Origin: a virus
Reading direction: 5' to 3' (one strand)
DNA length: 64,000 nt
Virus record (IMG/VR): IMGVR_UViG_3300037010_003043
Location: 1 to 64,000 of that record
In this document: positions 62,373 through 64,000 of the stretch, piece by piece
How the letters are laid out: every line of letters starts with the position of its first letter
Numbering within the stretch: position 1 is the stretch's first letter
The notes under the pieces: model-generated
Database searches by the model: none
Told to the model about the DNA's origin: nothing
Seen by the model: the letters and a program-made list of their open reading frames with translations, nothing else
Made by a program: the position numbers and the translations under genes

Positions 62373-62380
62373 TATTTATA
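62373..62380 (-). promoter_or_regulatory. Putative T4-type late promoter element TATAAATA
   Basis: The minus strand reads TATATAAATAAAG directly after the terminator of the histone-like gene and 17 bases above the next ATG. Terminator plus promoter again marks a unit border. Confidence 0.5.
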
Positions 62381-62389
62381 TATCAAAAA

Positions 62390-62415
62390 AATAGAGGATA
62401 TTTTTATCCTCTATT
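62390..62415 (-). terminator. Intrinsic terminator after the histone H1-like gene
   Basis: AATAGAGGATA and TATCCTCTATT form an 11-bp stem with a TTTT loop (read on the plus strand). On the minus strand it is followed by a run of T. It ends the transcript of the H1-like gene at 62459-62674. Confidence 0.85.
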
Positions 62416-62458
62416 TATAATGACTAAAATACAAATCTAGTATTTTAAAAAAATACTT

Positions 62459-62674
62459 TTATTTCTCTACTTTTTCTTTAGATTTTTTAAAAGTTTTTGC
62501 AATTTCTACTGATTTCTTTTTATAATCAGTAATTATTTTTTTTAATTGATTAATCGCACCTCTTGCACGAACACCTGCTGCAGCATTAGATTTTTCTACA
62601 AATTTTTCATGTTCAGTTTTAAAAGTTTCAATCAACTCTGTCATTTCATCGTAAAGATTATTAAAATCTTTCAT
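62459..62674 (-). CDS. Bacteroidota-type histone H1-like (Hc1) DNA-binding protein
   Basis: 71 residues. MKDFNNLYDEMTELIETFKTEHEKFVEKSNAAAGVRARGAINQLKKII (shown in pieces: EKFVEKSN, AAAGVRARGA, INQLKKII) matches the Hc1-type pattern of Bacteroidota, in which FEKFYEKxNKAAGTRxRxxxxxLKxx is conserved. A Lys-rich tail (KTFKKSKEKVEK) completes it. The protein should bind DNA and could compact phage or host DNA. Start has GGGAG above it. It supports the host assignment. Confidence 0.75.
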   Translation of the reverse strand: MKDFNNLYDEMTELIETFKTEHEKFVEKSNAAAGVRARGAINQLKKIITDYKKKSVEIAKTFKKSKEKVEK

Positions 62675-62740
62675 TTTTAACTCCCAAGAATTTTAAATTT
62701 AAAAATAGTTTAATAATTTAATATTTTATATATATTGAAT

Positions 62741-63052
62741 TTATTTTTGTTTTTGTTCTTTTTTATTCTTTTTTTGTTCTTTTAGTTTAATTTTTAATTC
62801 TTTTTTTTCTTCTATAAGATTTTTTAAAATTAATTCATCAGCGGGTGTTTTTTTGTAATTAATGTAAAATTCAAACATTCCTGATATAGGATTGTTTATA
62901 GCAACTAATTTAAAATGATTTGACACTTCATTTATTTCTTTAATTTCAGATTCTGACATATAAGCAACTTGTTGTTTCGAATCTGCATTTTTTGAAATAT
63001 AAATTTTATAACCTTTTTCTTTTTCTATTTTAAATGCATCGTTTATAATCAT
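62741..63052 (-). CDS. Hypothetical protein with Lys/Glu tail
   Basis: 103 residues. An alpha/beta part (AFKIEKEKGYKIYISKNADSKQQVAYMSESEIKEI) is followed by a KLVAINNPISGMFEFYINYKKTPADE region and a K/E helix. Its ATG overlaps the upstream stop (ATGA at 63049-63052), so it is coupled to the cut-off gene. Not recognised. Confidence 0.55.
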   Translation of the reverse strand: MIINDAFKIEKEKGYKIYISKNADSKQQVAYMSESEIKEINEVSNHFKLVAINNPISGMFEFYINYKKTPADELILKNLIEEKKELKIKLKEQKKNKKEQKQK

Positions 63053-64000
63053 AAATTTGCCTCTTTTAGTTTATCTTTTAAAAAATTACTTATTGTTCCT
63101 AAAATTTTTAATTCTGATAGCAAACCAAAATTACCTTTAAATCTTATTCGAATATCCGCTAATTGATTATCGTCTAAAAACAATCCAACTTTTATTGACG
63201 ATGTGTTATCTTTAATTTTATCGACATCTTCAACATTATCATCTAATTCAACATTTAAAAATTTTATATCTAATTTACTTTTATTTATTTTATTTAAAAA
63301 TTCAAAAATTGTTCTATATTTTATTATATTACCTATTTTTATTTTTTCATTAGTAGTATTATAACTTGTTAACAATATAAAATCAAAATCAAATCCTTTT
63401 TTACTAAAATCTTCAGCCGCTATTTTTATTTTAAATATAGCATTATATATTGTTTCTAAAAAAGAAATTTTTATATTTTCATCTTCAAATACTTTAAATA
63501 ATTTATCATAAAATATATTTTTTTTATTACTTAATGCTTTATTTATTAATATTCTAATTAATGAAACTATATAATAATTACTATCTTTATTAGGTTTTTT
63601 AAAAAACTTATTTAATTCATCTTTTTTATTACTAAATTTATCTTCAAATTCTTTTTTATAATCTATAGGAAATATTACTTTTTTACCTTTTTCGGTAAAG
63701 AAATATTTAAAATTATTTATTTTATTAGATTCTGGTAATATTGTTTTTAAATAATCTATTATTTCTTTAGTTTCTTGTTCAAAAAACTCCAACATAATAT
63801 TTTGTAAATCATCTTTAACATCCTTTGTTAATATTTTTGAAAAACTTTGATTTATAGCTGTAGGATCTACTGATAATTCATGAGGTTTTATTTTTAAAGA
63901 TATACCAAGAAATTTATTTTCAGAATATTCGATAACCAAATCAGATGAATTATAATTTTTTCCGCCTATTTTGTCTAAACCAAACTCTTTTAATCTTGTA
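63049..64000 (-). CDS. Partial protein with PD-(D/E)XK-like motif (5' end outside window)
   Basis: The frame is open to the right edge, so the true start is outside; visible part 317 residues. Near its start, GGKNYNSSDLVIEYSENKFLGISLKIK reads like the catalytic core of PD-(D/E)XK nucleases (Asp in SSDLV, then S-L-K after a strand), followed by DPTAINQSFSK. The rest is helical with a C-terminal beta part (IRIRFKGNFG). A TTG at 63939 would be a false start. The nuclease call is tentative. Confidence 0.5.
   Translation of the reverse strand, partial: TRLKEFGLDKIGGKNYNSSDLVIEYSENKFLGISLKIKPHELSVDPTAINQSFSKILTKDVKDDLQNIMLEFFEQETKEIIDYLKTILPESNKINNFKYFFTEKGKKVIFPIDYKKEFEDKFSNKKDELNKFFKKPNKDSNYYIVSLIRILINKALSNKKNIFYDKLFKVFEDENIKISFLETIYNAIFKIKIAAEDFSKKGFDFDFILLTSYNTTNEKIKIGNIIKYRTIFEFLNKINKSKLDIKFLNVELDDNVEDVDKIKDNTSSIKVGLFLDDNQLADIRIRFKGNFGLLSELKILGTISNFLKDKLKEANL

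Noticed and set aside
62439-62457. Weak hairpin AGTATTT/AAATACT near the H1-like gene stop
   Set aside because: The stem is AT-only and seven bases long, with no T-run in the transcribed direction; the stronger hairpin at 62390 explains termination.
1-64000. Alternative genetic code (TGA or TAG read as sense)
   Set aside because: TGA and TAG both serve as stops at tight ATGA/GTGA overlaps and at gene ends, so the standard bacterial code fits.
1-64000. tRNA genes, integrase, insertion sequences
   Set aside because: No cloverleaf, tyrosine/serine recombinase or transposase pattern was seen on either strand.

Overview
The window reads as an internal 64 kb segment of a very AT-rich (about one quarter GC by eye) T4-like, contractile-tailed phage genome. 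Almost every gene lies on the minus strand, genes are tightly packed with many ATGA or GTGA stop/start overlaps, and there is no integrase, tRNA or insertion sequence that I can see. Three signs point to a host in the Bacteroidota, probably a flavobacterium-like marine or aquatic bacterium: a small protein of the Bacteroidota histone H1-like (Hc1) type, an endolysin signal peptide ending in the SYSQ style common in that phylum, and the very low GC. The host assignment is inference.

Layout from left to right, with transcription running right to left unless stated. 1-4904: a cut-off glycosyltransferase with TPR repeats, one plus-strand small gene, small helical proteins, a nucleotidyltransferase-fold protein with decayed motifs, and a SWIM-like zinc protein. 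4939-13678: the most striking part, seven tandem paralogs that share a conserved core of about 310 residues and end in hypervariable acidic, tyrosine-rich G-Y-D-x-x tails of 7 to 24 units; one copy has lost its tail by frameshift. 13675-16781: short proteins with capsid-targeting-like N-termini, a second nucleotidyltransferase-fold protein with lost catalytic aspartates, an epimerase-like protein and a HAD phosphatase. 16778-21675: replication and recombination (UvsW helicase, a UvsY-like protein, a Zn/TOPRIM primase, gp32 single-strand binding protein, a RuvC-like resolvase), with a repeated A/U-rich gp32 leader that resembles the T4 gene 32 autoregulatory operator and a UUCG terminator placed inside the start of the primase gene. 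21676-21910: a gene-free stretch with a 10-bp tandem repeat.

21911-58207: the virion module. It holds tail-tube/baseplate-type proteins, a large set of fibre or baseplate proteins (one collagen-like, one cysteine-rich, a tandem paralog cluster), then the baseplate wedge genes (gp7-like, gp6, gp25) and the hub (gp27-like, gp5 OB domain, gp53/LysM). Set inside this module are two non-structural genes: an amidoligase fused to a beta-helix-like tail, and a three-domain S1-type RNA-binding protein with its own strong terminator. 58259-64000: an isolated plus-strand Ntn-hydrolase, the lysis genes (secreted CHAP endolysin, holin-like protein), an Ala-rich helical protein, the histone H1-like protein and a cut-off protein with a PD-(D/E)XK-like motif.

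The replication genes and the tail genes make the usual T4-like core. The unusual content is the expanded repeat-tailed family, which I suggest is packaged in the head and ejected with the DNA, and the possible amidoligase/Ntn-hydrolase pair. All functional names come from motif reading without database search.
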